Of a stretch of 64,000 nt of DNA, positions 1 through 9,232 are shown one piece after another; position 1 is the first letter of the stretch, and each line of letters starts with the position of its first letter. Both the position numbers and the translations under genes were made by a program. The stretch lies in the NCBI GenBank assembly GCA_003241785.1, contig QFPW01000007.1, positions 1 to 64,000 of the forward strand. Reading direction: 5' to 3'. The stretch comes from Rhodovulum sulfidophilum. GTDB lineage: Bacteria > Pseudomonadota > Alphaproteobacteria > Rhodobacterales > Rhodobacteraceae. Under the pieces are notes generated by a model. The model had not been told where the DNA came from and searched no databases. It saw nothing but the letters and a program-made list of their open reading frames with translations.

Positions 1-1
1 C

Positions 2-127
2 CTGCTCGACGCGCGCGAGGCGCGCGCCGACGCGCACGCCGCCGCCCAGATCGCGGCCGCGACGCTCGCCTTCTCGCTCGGCGCCATGACCTCCCGCGCC
101 GCCCCCGCCCAGGCCCTGGCGCGATAG
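2..127 (+). CDS. C-terminal fragment of an unidentified protein
   Basis: An open frame enters from the left edge and stops at TAG 125-127, giving the last 41 residues of a protein. The segment is rich in Ala and Arg and looks helical, with no recognisable motif. It is in the same orientation as the ClC gene, whose GTG start lies 8 bases after the stop, so the two may be co-transcribed. The family cannot be named from this fragment. Confidence 0.5.
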   Translation: MLDAREARADAHAAAQIAAATLAFSLGAMTSRAAPAQALAR

Positions 128-135
128 GCCGGACG

Positions 136-1590
136 GTGGCCGAACAGGCGGACAGCCCCGACCGACGAGCCGGGCGGACGAAACAGGACGAAGCCGGCCG
201 GGAGCCGCCCGGCGGCGCGATCGCGGATGTGAGGGACATGCAGGACGATTTGCTGGCGCAGGGGCGCCCCGGAGATCCGCGCGGCGAGGCGCGGTTCGTG
301 ATGCTCTCGGCGCTCGCGGGCGCCCTGGCGGGGCTGATCGGATCGATCTTCCACTGGTGCATCGACCACGTCGTCGCCTGGCCTGGCTGGCTCGGCCGCT
401 ACCTCGACGGCTGGCCGCTCGTCGGCGCGGCCGCCGGGATCACCATGGCCTGCGCCGTCCTCGCCGTCTTCATCGTCCGGCGCTTCGCGCCCGAGGCGGG
501 CGGCAGCGGGGTGCAGGAGATCGAGGGCGCGATGGAGGGCCTCCGGGTCGTGCGCTGGCGCCGCGTGCTGCCGGTGAAGTTCTTCGCCGGCGTCGTCGCG
601 ATCGGCTCGGGGCTCGTGCTCGGGCGCGAGGGGCCGACGATCCACATCGGCGCCTCGGTCTCGGCGGCGGTGGCGGAGAAGTTCCGGACCAGCGAGCTCG
701 AGCGCCGCGGCCTGCTCGCCTCGGGCGCGGCCGCCGGCCTCGCCTGCGCCTTCAACGCGCCGCTCGCCTCGGTGCTCTTCGTGATCGAGGAGACGCACCG
801 GCAGTTCCCCTACACGTTCCGCACCTATCTCGGCGTCGGCGTCGCCACGATCGCCTCGACGATCGTGACCCAGCTGATCGGCGGCACCCGGCCCGACCTG
901 CCGCTCCTGACCGGCCCGGCGCCGCTCCTGTTCCTGCCGGCCTTTCTCGTGCTCGGCGTGATCCTCGGGGTGCTCGGCCGGGTCCTCAACGCGAGCATCC
1001 TCGGCGCGGTGGCCTTCGCCGGCCGATGCCAGCGGCGCCTGCCCTACGTCTATCCCGCCGCGGTCGGCCTCGTGGTCGGCGCGCTCTTCATCCTGATGCC
1101 CCAGACGGTCACCGGCGGCGAGAGCGTGATCCTCGCGCTCGCGACGCAGAGCCCGGGGATGACCGTGCTCGTCGCGCTGGCGGCGATCCGCTTCGTCACC
1201 ATGGTCGGCAGCTATTCGAGCGGCGTGCCCGGCGGCATCTTCGCGCCGATCCTGTCGCTCGCCGCCTGCGTCGGCTTCGCCTTCGGCGAGGCGGCGCGGA
1301 TCGCGCTGCCCGACATGGGCTTCGCGCCGGTCGCCTTCGCCATCGCGGCCATGGGCGGGCTCTTCACCGCCTCGGTCCGCGCGCCCATCGTCGGCGTCGC
1401 GCTCACGCTGGAGCTGACCGGGTCCTACGCGCTGGTGCTGCCGCTGATGGTGACCTGCGTCACCTCGGACCTGGTCGCGCAGTGGTGCGGCGGCCGGCCG
1501 ATCTACACGCAGCTCCTGGAGCGGACGCTGGCGCAGGCGGGGATCAAGGCGCCGCCCGAGGACGAGAAGGGCGCGACCGGCCTCGCCTGA
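136..1590 (+). CDS. clcA: ClC family H+/Cl- exchange transporter
   Basis: Inner-membrane ClC transporter of 484 residues, close to the usual size of bacterial ClC-ec1-type antiporters plus a charged N-terminal extension of about 50 residues. The selectivity-filter motifs are present: GSGVQ (123-127), GREGPT with the gating glutamate E165, a second EE pair whose E219 matches the proton glutamate of ClC-ec1, GGIFAP (366-371), and Y457 in PIYT, equivalent to the chloride-coordinating tyrosine. Both glutamates being present argues for an exchanger rather than a channel. The first filter motif has Gln where GSGIP normally has Pro. Start taken at GTG 136; ATG 238 (in MQDD) is an alternative that trims the extension. 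Confidence 0.93.
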   Translation: MAEQADSPDRRAGRTKQDEAGREPPGGAIADVRDMQDDLLAQGRPGDPRGEARFVMLSALAGALAGLIGSIFHWCIDHVVAWPGWLGRYLDGWPLVGAAAGITMACAVLAVFIVRRFAPEAGGSGVQEIEGAMEGLRVVRWRRVLPVKFFAGVVAIGSGLVLGREGPTIHIGASVSAAVAEKFRTSELERRGLLASGAAAGLACAFNAPLASVLFVIEETHRQFPYTFRTYLGVGVATIASTIVTQLIGGTRPDLPLLTGPAPLLFLPAFLVLGVILGVLGRVLNASILGAVAFAGRCQRRLPYVYPAAVGLVVGALFILMPQTVTGGESVILALATQSPGMTVLVALAAIRFVTMVGSYSSGVPGGIFAPILSLAACVGFAFGEAARIALPDMGFAPVAFAIAAMGGLFTASVRAPIVGVALTLELTGSYALVLPLMVTCVTSDLVAQWCGGRPIYTQLLERTLAQAGIKAPPEDEKGATGLA

Positions 1591-1599
1591 GGCCCGGCG

Positions 1600-2718
1600 T
1601 CAGGCGCCGCCGGTCCGGCCGAGGCTCGAGACCCTGAGCACGAGCTCGGCCTGGCGGTTGACGCCGAGCTTGCGGAACACCCGCTTCAGGACCAGCCGCG
1701 CGGTGCCCTCCGTCACCCCGAGCTGGCCCGCCGCCTGCCGCACCGCCTGTCCGGCGCCGATCAGCGACGCGAGACGGGCCTCGCCGAGCGAGAGGCCGAA
1801 GACGTCGCGCAGCACCGCCGGATCGACCGCCCGGTCGCTGGCCGCGCGATGGGTGAGGACGAGGGTGCGCGCCGCGGCGGGCGCGCCCATCCGCGCCTGT
1901 CCGGCATCGGAGAGCGGCGCCGCGGAGACCACGATCCGGTCGCCCTCCGGCGTGTCGAGCAGGCAGGTCCGGGGCGCCCAGCCGAGCCCCTCGGCCCGAT
2001 GCGCGCCCGCGAGGATCGCCGCGAAGCGCGGATCCGCCTCGGGATCCCTCGTCGTGACCCGCCCGTCGACGAGCGCGAAATGGTCGGGGAAGCGCGCCCG
2101 CCCGGTTTCGTTCTCCATCACGAGCCGACGTCCCGCGTCGAGGCCGTAGACCCCGGTGTCGAGCGCGTCGAGCGCCGCGCCCAGCACGCGCCGCGCCGCC
2201 TCGAGGCTCGCGGTCCTGAGCGAGACGCGGAGCGCCTGCTCGACGTGGCGGCCGAGCCGGCGGAGCCGGGCGATCTCGGAGTCGCGATAGGGGCCCTTGC
2301 GCTTCGCGCGGGGCACGGTCAGCCCGACGAAGACCCCCTCGGCCGGCAGCATGACATGCGACATCAGCCATCCCAGGCCGACCCGGGCGAAGAGGTCGGT
2401 GTAGATCGGCAGCGTCTCGATCTCCTCGGGCGTGACGATGGCGAGATCGTCGATCACGTCGCCGCTCTTCATGTGGCTCTCGAGCACGCGCTGCGCGTGG
2501 ATGTCGCGCCGCCACCATTCCTCCTCGAGGTAGACGTTGATCGCGGGCTCGAGCTCGGGCGCGAAGATGAACTCCGCCGGCGCGTTGTCGCGGTAGAAGA
2601 TGATCGTCGCGCCCTCGCCGTCGAAGAGGGCGCCGATGCGCGACAGCACGCCGGGCCAGAGCTCGGGCGTCAGCCCGGCCTCGTAGATGTCGCGGACAAG
2701 CTCGTCGGAGGTCAGCAT
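1600..2718 (-). CDS. LuxR-type helix-turn-helix transcriptional regulator
   Basis: Cytoplasmic regulator of 372 residues. The last ~65 residues form a LuxR/GerE DNA-binding domain (segment LSLGEARLASLIGAGQ, then the recognition-helix region TEGTARLVLKRVFRKLGV). The N-terminal ~290 residues look like an atypical sensory region with a PAS-like part around 180-280; I see no phosphoacceptor receiver domain and no clear acyl-homoserine-lactone domain. It is convergent with the ClC gene (9 bases between stops) and divergent from the DUF1275 gene. A perfect 12-bp palindrome lies just upstream (2755-2766) and could be its own operator. The signal it senses is unknown. Confidence 0.85.
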   Translation of the reverse strand: MLTSDELVRDIYEAGLTPELWPGVLSRIGALFDGEGATIIFYRDNAPAEFIFAPELEPAINVYLEEEWWRRDIHAQRVLESHMKSGDVIDDLAIVTPEEIETLPIYTDLFARVGLGWLMSHVMLPAEGVFVGLTVPRAKRKGPYRDSEIARLRRLGRHVEQALRVSLRTASLEAARRVLGAALDALDTGVYGLDAGRRLVMENETGRARFPDHFALVDGRVTTRDPEADPRFAAILAGAHRAEGLGWAPRTCLLDTPEGDRIVVSAAPLSDAGQARMGAPAAARTLVLTHRAASDRAVDPAVLRDVFGLSLGEARLASLIGAGQAVRQAAGQLGVTEGTARLVLKRVFRKLGVNRQAELVLRVSSLGRTGGA

Positions 2719-3081
2719 CGGTCGCGCGACGCGCGCCCCGGAGCGAAGATCCGTTCCAGATCTGGACGCGGATGGGACACGAGCATCACCTCATTACTTC
2801 GAACCGCGGGCGGGGCGCGCAGAACAGTTGGGCCAGAACGCTGGAATACCGGCCGGGTCATTGAAGCCCGAAGACCGGCCTCAGGTCTACCCTGTTTGGG
2901 ATATTGATTTTCCCGGCCCGGGCGAGAAGAGTGTCGCACGGCGTTTACTTGAACGCTCACTGCAAAGCGTGCCAGCGTCGCGGACGCGCGCCAGCGCTCC
3001 GCGAGGATCCGTCATGGAGGGCCGGCGTCGTCTCGCGGGTCTTCGGGAGCCCGACGCCGGGCAAAGCGAAAAGAGGGAAAT
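2719..3081. other. Intergenic region between divergent regulator and DUF1275 gene
   Basis: This is 363 bases without a convincing gene. It should carry the divergent promoters of the LuxR-type regulator and the DUF1275 gene. The only clear structure is the palindrome TCCAGATCTGGA at 2755-2766, 37 bases upstream of the regulator start. A less GC-rich stretch around 2890-2920 and 2940-2970 may hold promoter elements, but no single -35/-10 pair stands out. Confidence 0.4.
2755..2766. promoter_or_regulatory. 12-bp palindrome, possible operator of the LuxR-type regulator
   Basis: TCCAGATCTGGA is a perfect palindrome. It is flanked by ATCCG on the left and CGGAT on the right, an outer half-site pair. 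It lies 37 bases upstream of the regulator's start codon, where an autoregulatory site would be expected. The function is inferred from position only. Confidence 0.35.
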
Positions 3082-3822
3082 TTGGCGACCGCGATCATAC
3101 AAAAGCACCCCGAGGAGATCCGCTTCCCCCTGATGGGCGAGCGCTCCGTCGGCTTTCTCCTCGCCATCATGGCCGGCCTTCTCAACGCGTGGACGCTCGC
3201 CCACGCGCAGACCTTCGCGACGGTGCAGTCCGGCAACGTGATCCAGAGCGGCTACCGCCTCGTGGAGGGCGACTGGCCGGCTTTCGTCTTCGCCTTCGGC
3301 TCGGTCATCGCCTTCGGCCTAGGCTCGGCGTTCGCCGGCGTCATCATGACCTCGGCGCTGCGGCGGGGCAAATCCTACACGCCGATCATCCTCTGGCTCG
3401 AATTCCTCGCCATCGCCGGCTTCGCGGTCGCGTCGAGGATGAACCTGGTCGATCCCCACGTGGTCGCCTACGCGGTCAGCTTCGTCGCCGGAGCCCAGGG
3501 CAACAGCTTCCACAAGGATCACGGCATGCTCTACGGCAATGTCGCGGTGACCTTCGTGGTGCAGATGGCCTTCAACTTCCTCGTCCAGGCGATGTTCAAG
3601 AAGGAGGGCATCAACGGCGAGCCGAACCTGATGTGGGCGGGCACCTTCTTCTCGGTCCTGCTCGGCTTCGCCGGCGGCGGCGCGATCGGCTTCTTCGTCG
3701 ACATGCATCTCGTCGACCACGCCTCGATGTTCCTCGCCGCCGTGATGGCGTTCCTCCTGGCGCTGAGGGCGATGGGCGACAAGGCGCCCGTGGATCCGAA
3801 GCCGGGCGGCATGATCGGCTGA
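3082..3822 (+). CDS. YoaK/DUF1275 family integral membrane protein
   Basis: Polytopic membrane protein of 246 residues with about six hydrophobic segments. The N-terminal part around residues 19-60 (MGERSVGFLLAIMAGLLNAW, then a TVQSGNVIQSG segment) is typical of DUF1275/YoaK proteins, whose substrate is not established. The start is TTG 3082, supported by the purine-rich AAGAGGG just upstream. ATG 3133 is an alternative but would leave the hydrophilic N-terminus out and has a weaker ribosome site. The gene stands alone, divergent from the LuxR-type regulator and 58 bases before the FUSC gene. Confidence 0.82.
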   Translation: MATAIIQKHPEEIRFPLMGERSVGFLLAIMAGLLNAWTLAHAQTFATVQSGNVIQSGYRLVEGDWPAFVFAFGSVIAFGLGSAFAGVIMTSALRRGKSYTPIILWLEFLAIAGFAVASRMNLVDPHVVAYAVSFVAGAQGNSFHKDHGMLYGNVAVTFVVQMAFNFLVQAMFKKEGINGEPNLMWAGTFFSVLLGFAGGGAIGFFVDMHLVDHASMFLAAVMAFLLALRAMGDKAPVDPKPGGMIG

Positions 3823-3880
3823 CGCCCGGGACAAAATGTCGCGGCGTGCGAGCCTCCCGCAAATGAGTGAATAGCCCTCG

Positions 3881-5792
3881 ATGACTTCGGATGCGCGATA
3901 TCGGCCGGCGGGGTGGTTGCGGGAGCTCGCGCGGCCACAGCCCGCGACATGGGCCTGGGGCCGGTCGGCGCGTTCCGCGCTGGCCGTCACCGCCCCGCTC
4001 GCCGCGGGGCTGGCGACCGGCCAGGTGGTCACCGGCCTCTGGATCGCCATGGGCGGGCTGGTCTCGGCGGCGGGAGAGGGCGCCGGGACCTATCGGTCGC
4101 GGTTTCACCAGATGGCGGTCGCCGCCCCGATCGGCGCCTGCGGCTATCTCACGGGCTATCTCACCGCGCTGCCCTATCCCGCCGTGATCGCCGCGATGGC
4201 CGCGATCGCCTTCGTCGCGGGCATCGTGAACGGCTACGGCGCGGCGCTGTCGATCGGGACGATGCAGTTCCTGCTCCTCGCCGCCATCGCCGTCGGCCTG
4301 CCCGATATCGGCCCCCCCTGGCAGCCGGCCCTGCTCTTCCTCGCGGGGGTCGCTTTCGCCGCGTTCCTGCTCTGGATCGAGACGCTGGTCGACCGCCGGC
4401 GGCCGGAGCGCGGCATGCTCGCCGGCCTCGTCTCCGCGCTCGGGCATCTCGCGGCGCTCCGCGCCGAGGCGACGGATGCCTCGAACGCCGCCGCGCGCGA
4501 GGCGGCGCGAAGGACGGTCACCGACAGGACAGAGGCGCTTTACGCCGCGCTGCTCGAGACGCGCCGGAACGGGCGCACGCGGGAGACGGCGGTCCACGCC
4601 GAGATCCTCGACGCCGGCGACGCCCTCTTCCTCGCGCTGATGCGGGAGAGCGATCCCGCCGCGCTGCGCGCCGCGTCGGACTGGCTCGGCGCGCTCGCCG
4701 CCGCGGTGTCGCGGCGGGCTCCGGCGCCGCCCCCCCCCGCCGGGCCTCGCGCTTGGCGACGCGCCGGCGCGATTCGCCGGGGCGATCGCCTCGGGCGCCT
4801 TCGTCACGCGCGACCCGGACGCGCCGGACACGGCGCCCGGACGGCGCTGGGATCCGCGGCGCCTCGTCGTCGGCCGCCTCGTCGTCGAGCGCGCGGCCGC
4901 GCTCGCGCTCTGTGTGGGGATCGCCTTCTGCGCGCGCTACGTGGTGCAGGCGAACCACTGGTACTGGGTGCCGCTCACCGTCGTCATCGTGATGAAGCCC
5001 GACCTCGGCTCGATCTTCGCCCGGGCGGTGCTGCGCGCGGGGGGGACGGCGATCGGGGTCGCGATCGGCGCGGTGATCCTGTTCCTGCTGCCGAAGGGCT
5101 GGCCGCTCCTCGGGGGCATGCTCATCCTCGCCGCCGTGCTGCCATGGGCGAAGAGCGTCTCCTACGCGGCGCAGGCGGTCGTCCTGACCCCGCTGATCCT
5201 GATCCTGCTCGATCTCGTCGTCCCGACGCCCCACACGGTCGACTACGGCGCGCAGCGCCTGGCCGATACCGTCATCGGCGGCGCGATCGTGCTCGTCTTC
5301 GGCTATTTCATCTGGCCCCGACGCCATGGCCGCGAGCTCGCGGCGCGCTTCGGCGCGGCGATGCGCGCGATCGCCGATTATCTCGGCGCCGCGGCCGGCC
5401 CGGAAGGCCAGGGGGCGATGGCGGCGCGCTGGACCGCCTATGCGAGCCTCTCGGATCTGCGGGCCACGCTCGGCCGGTCGCTGTCCGAGCCACCCCCCGC
5501 CGGGCGCGAGGCGGCGGCGTGGTTTCCGCTGGTCGCCGCGGCCGAGCGCGTCTGCGATCTCATCACGGCCCGGCCCGCGGCGGCGCCCCCGCCGCCCCCC
5601 GCCGAGGTCGCGGCCGTCGCCGCGCAGCTGCGGGCGGTCGCCGAGGGAGGCGCGCCCGCCGGCCCCGCCCCCGACGACGGCTTTCTCGCCGCCGTCTCGC
5701 AGCAGGCGGCCCGGATCTCCGCGCGGCTCGAGACCGCCGCCGCGGAACGGCGGGCGCCCGCGGCGCCCGGGGCTCCGGGAGCCGCGGCGTGA
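3881..5792 (+). pseudogene. FUSC family membrane protein, broken by a frameshift in a C9 tract
   Basis: Two halves of one FUSC (fusaric-acid-resistance/YccS-like, possible aromatic-acid efflux) protein lie in different frames. The N-terminal half starts at ATG 3881 with about six membrane segments followed by a soluble linker. The second half reads from about 4740 to the stop at 5792 and has the second membrane block (segment HWYWVPLTVVIVMKPD, then several helices). The switch falls in a run of nine C at 4730-4738. Removing one C would join the halves into one product of about 636 residues with no other stop. Read as given, the first frame runs on to 5938 and loses similarity after the tract. 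It could be a sequencing error, a recent inactivation or a phase-variable tract. Confidence 0.82.
4730..4738 (+). repeat. C9 homopolymer at the FUSC frameshift
   Basis: Nine consecutive C residues. Upstream coding is in the frame of 3881 and downstream coding is in the frame of 4914. Eight C would restore one continuous frame. Confidence 0.9.
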
Positions 5793-5841
5793 CCCCGCGA
5801 CCCGTCAGATTTTCCATCCCAAATGAAGCAAGGAATCCTCC

Positions 5842-6975
5842 ATGTCCGATCTGGTGCAACCGATCATCGGCCATCTCGGCGCCGACATCGCCGGGCCCCG
5901 CAACCCCGAGGCCGAGGCGCAGAATCCCGATGTCCTGATCCCGCCGGTCACCGACAACGGCGGCATCCCGAACCTGAAGTTCCCCTTCGCGATGGCGCAC
6001 AACCGCCTCGAGGACGGCGGCTGGGCGCGCGAGGTCACGATCCGCGAATGCCCGACGCTCCAGGAGCTCGCGATCGTCAACATGCGCCTCGGGCCGGGCG
6101 TGGTGCGCGAAATGCACTGGCACAAGGAAGGCGAGTGGGCCTATGTCACCGCCGGCAAGGTGCGCTTCTACCTGATCGACGAGCACCGCCAGACGCTGGT
6201 CGAGGATCTCGAGGTCGGTGACCTCTGGTTCGCCCCGCCGGGCTGCCCGCATGCGATCCAGGGCCTCGAGGAAGGCACCGAATTCGTGCTGATCTTCAAC
6301 GACGGCAATTTCTCGGAGAACGAGACGCTGCTCGTGACCGAGCTCTTCGCCCATATGCCGCGCTCGGTCCTCGCCAAGAACTTCGGCGTGCCCGAGAGCG
6401 CCTTCGACGGCATCCCCCCGTCCGAGAAGTACATCTTCCGCCAGCCGGTGCCGTGCCCGATCGAGGAGGCGCGCCAGCAGCTCGGCGCGGCCTCGATGAC
6501 GGACAAGTACGTCTTCCGCGGCAAGGACGTCGCCGAGACGAAATGGAACGGCGGCGCGACCAAGATCATCGATTCCGCGACCTTCAAGGTCACGCCGATG
6601 GCCTTCCTGATGATCGAGCTCGAGCCGGGCGGCATGCGCGAGATCCACTGGCATCCGGACGCCGACGAGATCCAGTACTACATCAGCGGCTCGGCGCGGA
6701 TGACGGTGTTCAACGCGGTCTCCAACGCGCGGACCTTCGACTATGTCGCGGGCGACGTCGGCTACGTGCCGAAGAACCTCGCGCATTACATCGAGAACAC
6801 CGGGACGGAGACGGTGCGGGTGATCAACGTCTTCTCCAAGGGCGACTACCGCGACGTCTCGCTGAACAACTGGCTGGCGCTCACTCCCCCCGCGCTCGTC
6901 CAGGGCCATCTCGACGTCGGCGACACGCTTATGAAGGCGCTGCGGCAGGGCCCGGGCTCGGTCGTCAAGGGCTGA
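5842..6975 (+). CDS. oxdC: Bicupin oxalate decarboxylase
   Basis: Converts oxalate to formate and CO2 using Mn. The 377 residues form two cupin domains, the length usual for OxdC. Domain 1 has metal ligands H92, H94, E98 and H137. Domain 2 has H269, H271, E276 and H315 within HWHPDADE and the AHYIENTG region. The flexible lid of domain 1 reads SENET at 158-162, and the lid glutamate (E159) is the residue that makes these enzymes decarboxylases rather than oxidases. No signal peptide is seen, so a cytoplasmic location is likely. A purine-rich AAGGA precedes ATG 5842. It follows the broken FUSC gene by 49 bases; no formate or oxalate transporter gene is next to it. Confidence 0.92.
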   Translation: MSDLVQPIIGHLGADIAGPRNPEAEAQNPDVLIPPVTDNGGIPNLKFPFAMAHNRLEDGGWAREVTIRECPTLQELAIVNMRLGPGVVREMHWHKEGEWAYVTAGKVRFYLIDEHRQTLVEDLEVGDLWFAPPGCPHAIQGLEEGTEFVLIFNDGNFSENETLLVTELFAHMPRSVLAKNFGVPESAFDGIPPSEKYIFRQPVPCPIEEARQQLGAASMTDKYVFRGKDVAETKWNGGATKIIDSATFKVTPMAFLMIELEPGGMREIHWHPDADEIQYYISGSARMTVFNAVSNARTFDYVAGDVGYVPKNLAHYIENTGTETVRVINVFSKGDYRDVSLNNWLALTPPALVQGHLDVGDTLMKALRQGPGSVVKG

Positions 6976-7221
6976 TCCGCGAGCGGGGGCGGCGTCGCAG
7001 GGCGCCGCCCCCGGGGCCTCCGTCCCGCGCGGCGGGCCCCGCCCGCGGCGCTCCGGTTTCCGCGCGCCTTCCGGCCCCGGAAAGGCCGCGGTTCGACGGT
7101 GTGACCCCCAGGGAATTTACGCCAGGCGGTCAAAACGCTACACCATGGCCCGGCGCGGACGCGGGATCGCCCCGCTTCCGGCGGAAGGCCGCGCGCCTCC
7201 GCGCAGGCATCTGGTGTTCAA

Positions 7222-8256
7222 GTGGCTGATATCGAACGAAAGACCTCGGATCTGAACGCGGGCCGTCTCTCCATCGCGCCGATGATGGACTGGACCGACC
7301 GCCATTGCCGCGCCTTTCATCGGCGGTTCACCCGGCGCGCGCTGCTCTATACCGAGATGGTCACCACCGGCGCGATCCTGCGCGGGCCGCGGGATCGGCT
7401 GCTCGAATACGGGCCCGATGAGCATCCGGTCGCGCTCCAGCTCGGAGGCTCCGATCCCGCCGATCTCGCCGAGGCGACGCGGATCGGCGTGGCGCTCGGC
7501 TATGACGAGATCAACCTCAACGTCGGCTGTCCCTCGGACCGGGTGAAGTCGGGCTGCTTCGGCGCGGTGCTGATGAAGGATCCCGGGCTCGTCGCGGATT
7601 GCGTCGCGGTGATGATCGCCGCCGCCGGCCCGGTGCCGGTCACGGTGAAATGCCGGATCGGCGTCGACGACCAGGACCCCGAGGCGGTGCTGCCCGCCTT
7701 CATCGAGCGGGTCTCCGGCGCCGGGGTCACCGCCTTCGCGGTCCATGCGCGCAAGGCCTGGCTCCAGGGGCTGAGCCCGAAGGAGAACCGCGAGATCCCA
7801 CCGCTCGACTACGGCCTCGTGCTGCGGATGAAGGCGGCCTTCCCGGCGCTCACCATCGCGATCAACGGCGGGATCAACTCGCTCGACGAGGCCGAGGCGC
7901 TGCTCGCGGCCGGGCTCGACGGGGTGATGATCGGGCGCGCCGCCTATCACGACCCGGGCCTGCTCGGCGCGGCGGACGCGCGCGTCTTCGGGGCCGGCGC
8001 CGAGGTGACGCCGGAGGCGGCCGTCCTCGGCATGCTGCCCTATATCGAGGCGGAGCGCGCGCGGGGCACGCCGCTCAACGCGATCACCCGCCACATGCTC
8101 GGCGCCTTCCAGGGCCGGCCGGGCGCCCGCGCCTGGCGGCGCCGGATCTCGGAGGGCGCGCATCGGCCCGGCGCGGGGCCGGAACTGGTCGAGGCGGCGC
8201 TGGCCGAGGTCGCGCCGCGGGACGCGGAACCGGCGCGGGCGGCGGCGGGCTTCTGA
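7222..8256 (+). CDS. dusA: tRNA-dihydrouridine synthase A
   Basis: FMN-dependent enzyme that reduces uridines 20/20a in the D-loop of tRNA. The 344 residues fit DusA. Visible motifs are the N-terminal APMMDWTDRHCR, the catalytic NVGCPSDRV with C103, the phosphate/FMN-binding KCRIGVDD, and INGGIN followed by DGVMIGRAAYHDP near the end of the barrel. The start is GTG 7222; a clear Shine-Dalgarno is not obvious. The gene is monocistronic, with a hairpin 14 bases after its stop. Confidence 0.95.
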   Translation: MADIERKTSDLNAGRLSIAPMMDWTDRHCRAFHRRFTRRALLYTEMVTTGAILRGPRDRLLEYGPDEHPVALQLGGSDPADLAEATRIGVALGYDEINLNVGCPSDRVKSGCFGAVLMKDPGLVADCVAVMIAAAGPVPVTVKCRIGVDDQDPEAVLPAFIERVSGAGVTAFAVHARKAWLQGLSPKENREIPPLDYGLVLRMKAAFPALTIAINGGINSLDEAEALLAAGLDGVMIGRAAYHDPGLLGAADARVFGAGAEVTPEAAVLGMLPYIEAERARGTPLNAITRHMLGAFQGRPGARAWRRRISEGAHRPGAGPELVEAALAEVAPRDAEPARAAAGF

Positions 8257-8269
8257 CGCTTTCCCTTTG

Positions 8270-8294
8270 ATTCCGGTTTGATCCGGACCGGAAT
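8270..8294 (+). terminator. Hairpin after dusA
   Basis: ATTCCGGT and ACCGGAAT form a perfect 8-bp stem with a 9-base loop, starting 14 bases after the dusA stop. There is no T-tract, so this could be a weak or factor-dependent terminator or only a 3' stabilising structure. Confidence 0.35.
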
Positions 8295-8372
8295 TCCCAT
8301 TATCGCGGGAAGGTCGCGCATCCGGGGCCTCGGCGCCCCGGCGCCGGAAACGATACCGAGACGGGACCTGCC

Positions 8373-9203
8373 ATGCCTTACGCCGACCTGCCGCACTATC
8401 TCATGCTCGGGGGCCTGCTCCTCGCGATCGGCGGGCTCGCCGGCGTGGTCGCGGGGATGCTCGGCGTCGGGGGCGGCATCGTGCTGGTGCCGGCCTTCCT
8501 CTACGCCTTCACCGCGCTCGGCTACGACGGGCCCTATGTGATGCAGGTCTGCCTCGCGACCTCGCTCGCGACGATCGCCGCCACCTCGGGCCGCTCGGTC
8601 CGCGGCCACCGCCGCAAGGGCGCGGTCGACGAGGCGGTGCTGCGCGGCTGGGCGCCCTGGATCGCCGGGGGCGCGATCGTCGGGGTGATCGCGGCGGGCG
8701 GCATGAAATCGACCGCGCTCATGATGATCTTCGGCGTGCTCGGCACGGTGATCGGGCTTTACATCGCCTTCGGCCGCGACGGCTGGCGGCTCGGCGACCA
8801 CATGCCGACGCGCTGGGGCAAGTGGATCACCGGCCCGGTGATCGGCTTTCTCTCGGTGCTGATGGGGATCGGCGGCGGCAGCTTCGGCGTGCCGCTGATG
8901 CGGCTCTTCAACGTGCCGATCCACCGCGCGGTCGGCACCGCCTCGGGGTTCGGGATGGTGATCGCGATCCCCTCGGTGATCGGCTTCCTGCTGACCGGCT
9001 GGTCGCTCGACGGCCTGCCGCCCTGGACCATCGGCCTCGTGAACCTGCCGGCCTTCGCGATCGTGGTCGGGACCACGATGATCACCACGCCCTGGGGCGT
9101 CGCGCTCGCGCATGCGATGGACCCGAAGCCCCTGAAGCGCGTCTTCGGCGCCTTCCTGATCGTCGTCGCGCTCAACATGCTGCGCAAGGCGCTGATGGGC
9201 TGA
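8373..9203 (+). CDS. Sulfite exporter TauE/SafE family protein
   Basis: Inner-membrane protein of 276 residues with about eight hydrophobic segments in two repeats, each with a glycine-rich entry: GMLGVGGGIVLVP (about 30-42) and LMGIGGGSFGVPLM (about 163-176). This doubled signature is diagnostic of TauE/SafE (PF01925) transporters, several of which move sulfite, sulfonates or other organic anions. The substrate cannot be read from the sequence and no sulfur-metabolism gene is adjacent. It is convergent with ruvX. Confidence 0.9.
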   Translation: MPYADLPHYLMLGGLLLAIGGLAGVVAGMLGVGGGIVLVPAFLYAFTALGYDGPYVMQVCLATSLATIAATSGRSVRGHRRKGAVDEAVLRGWAPWIAGGAIVGVIAAGGMKSTALMMIFGVLGTVIGLYIAFGRDGWRLGDHMPTRWGKWITGPVIGFLSVLMGIGGGSFGVPLMRLFNVPIHRAVGTASGFGMVIAIPSVIGFLLTGWSLDGLPPWTIGLVNLPAFAIVVGTTMITTPWGVALAHAMDPKPLKRVFGAFLIVVALNMLRKALMG

Positions 9204-9232
9204 GGTCCCCCGGATGCGTCTCCCGGGCGGCC

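Noticed and set aside
4914..5792. Second half of the FUSC gene as an independent gene
   Set aside because: Its frame is open and coherent from the C9 tract at 4730-4738 onward, with no ribosome site at the first Met, so it is the continuation of the upstream half.
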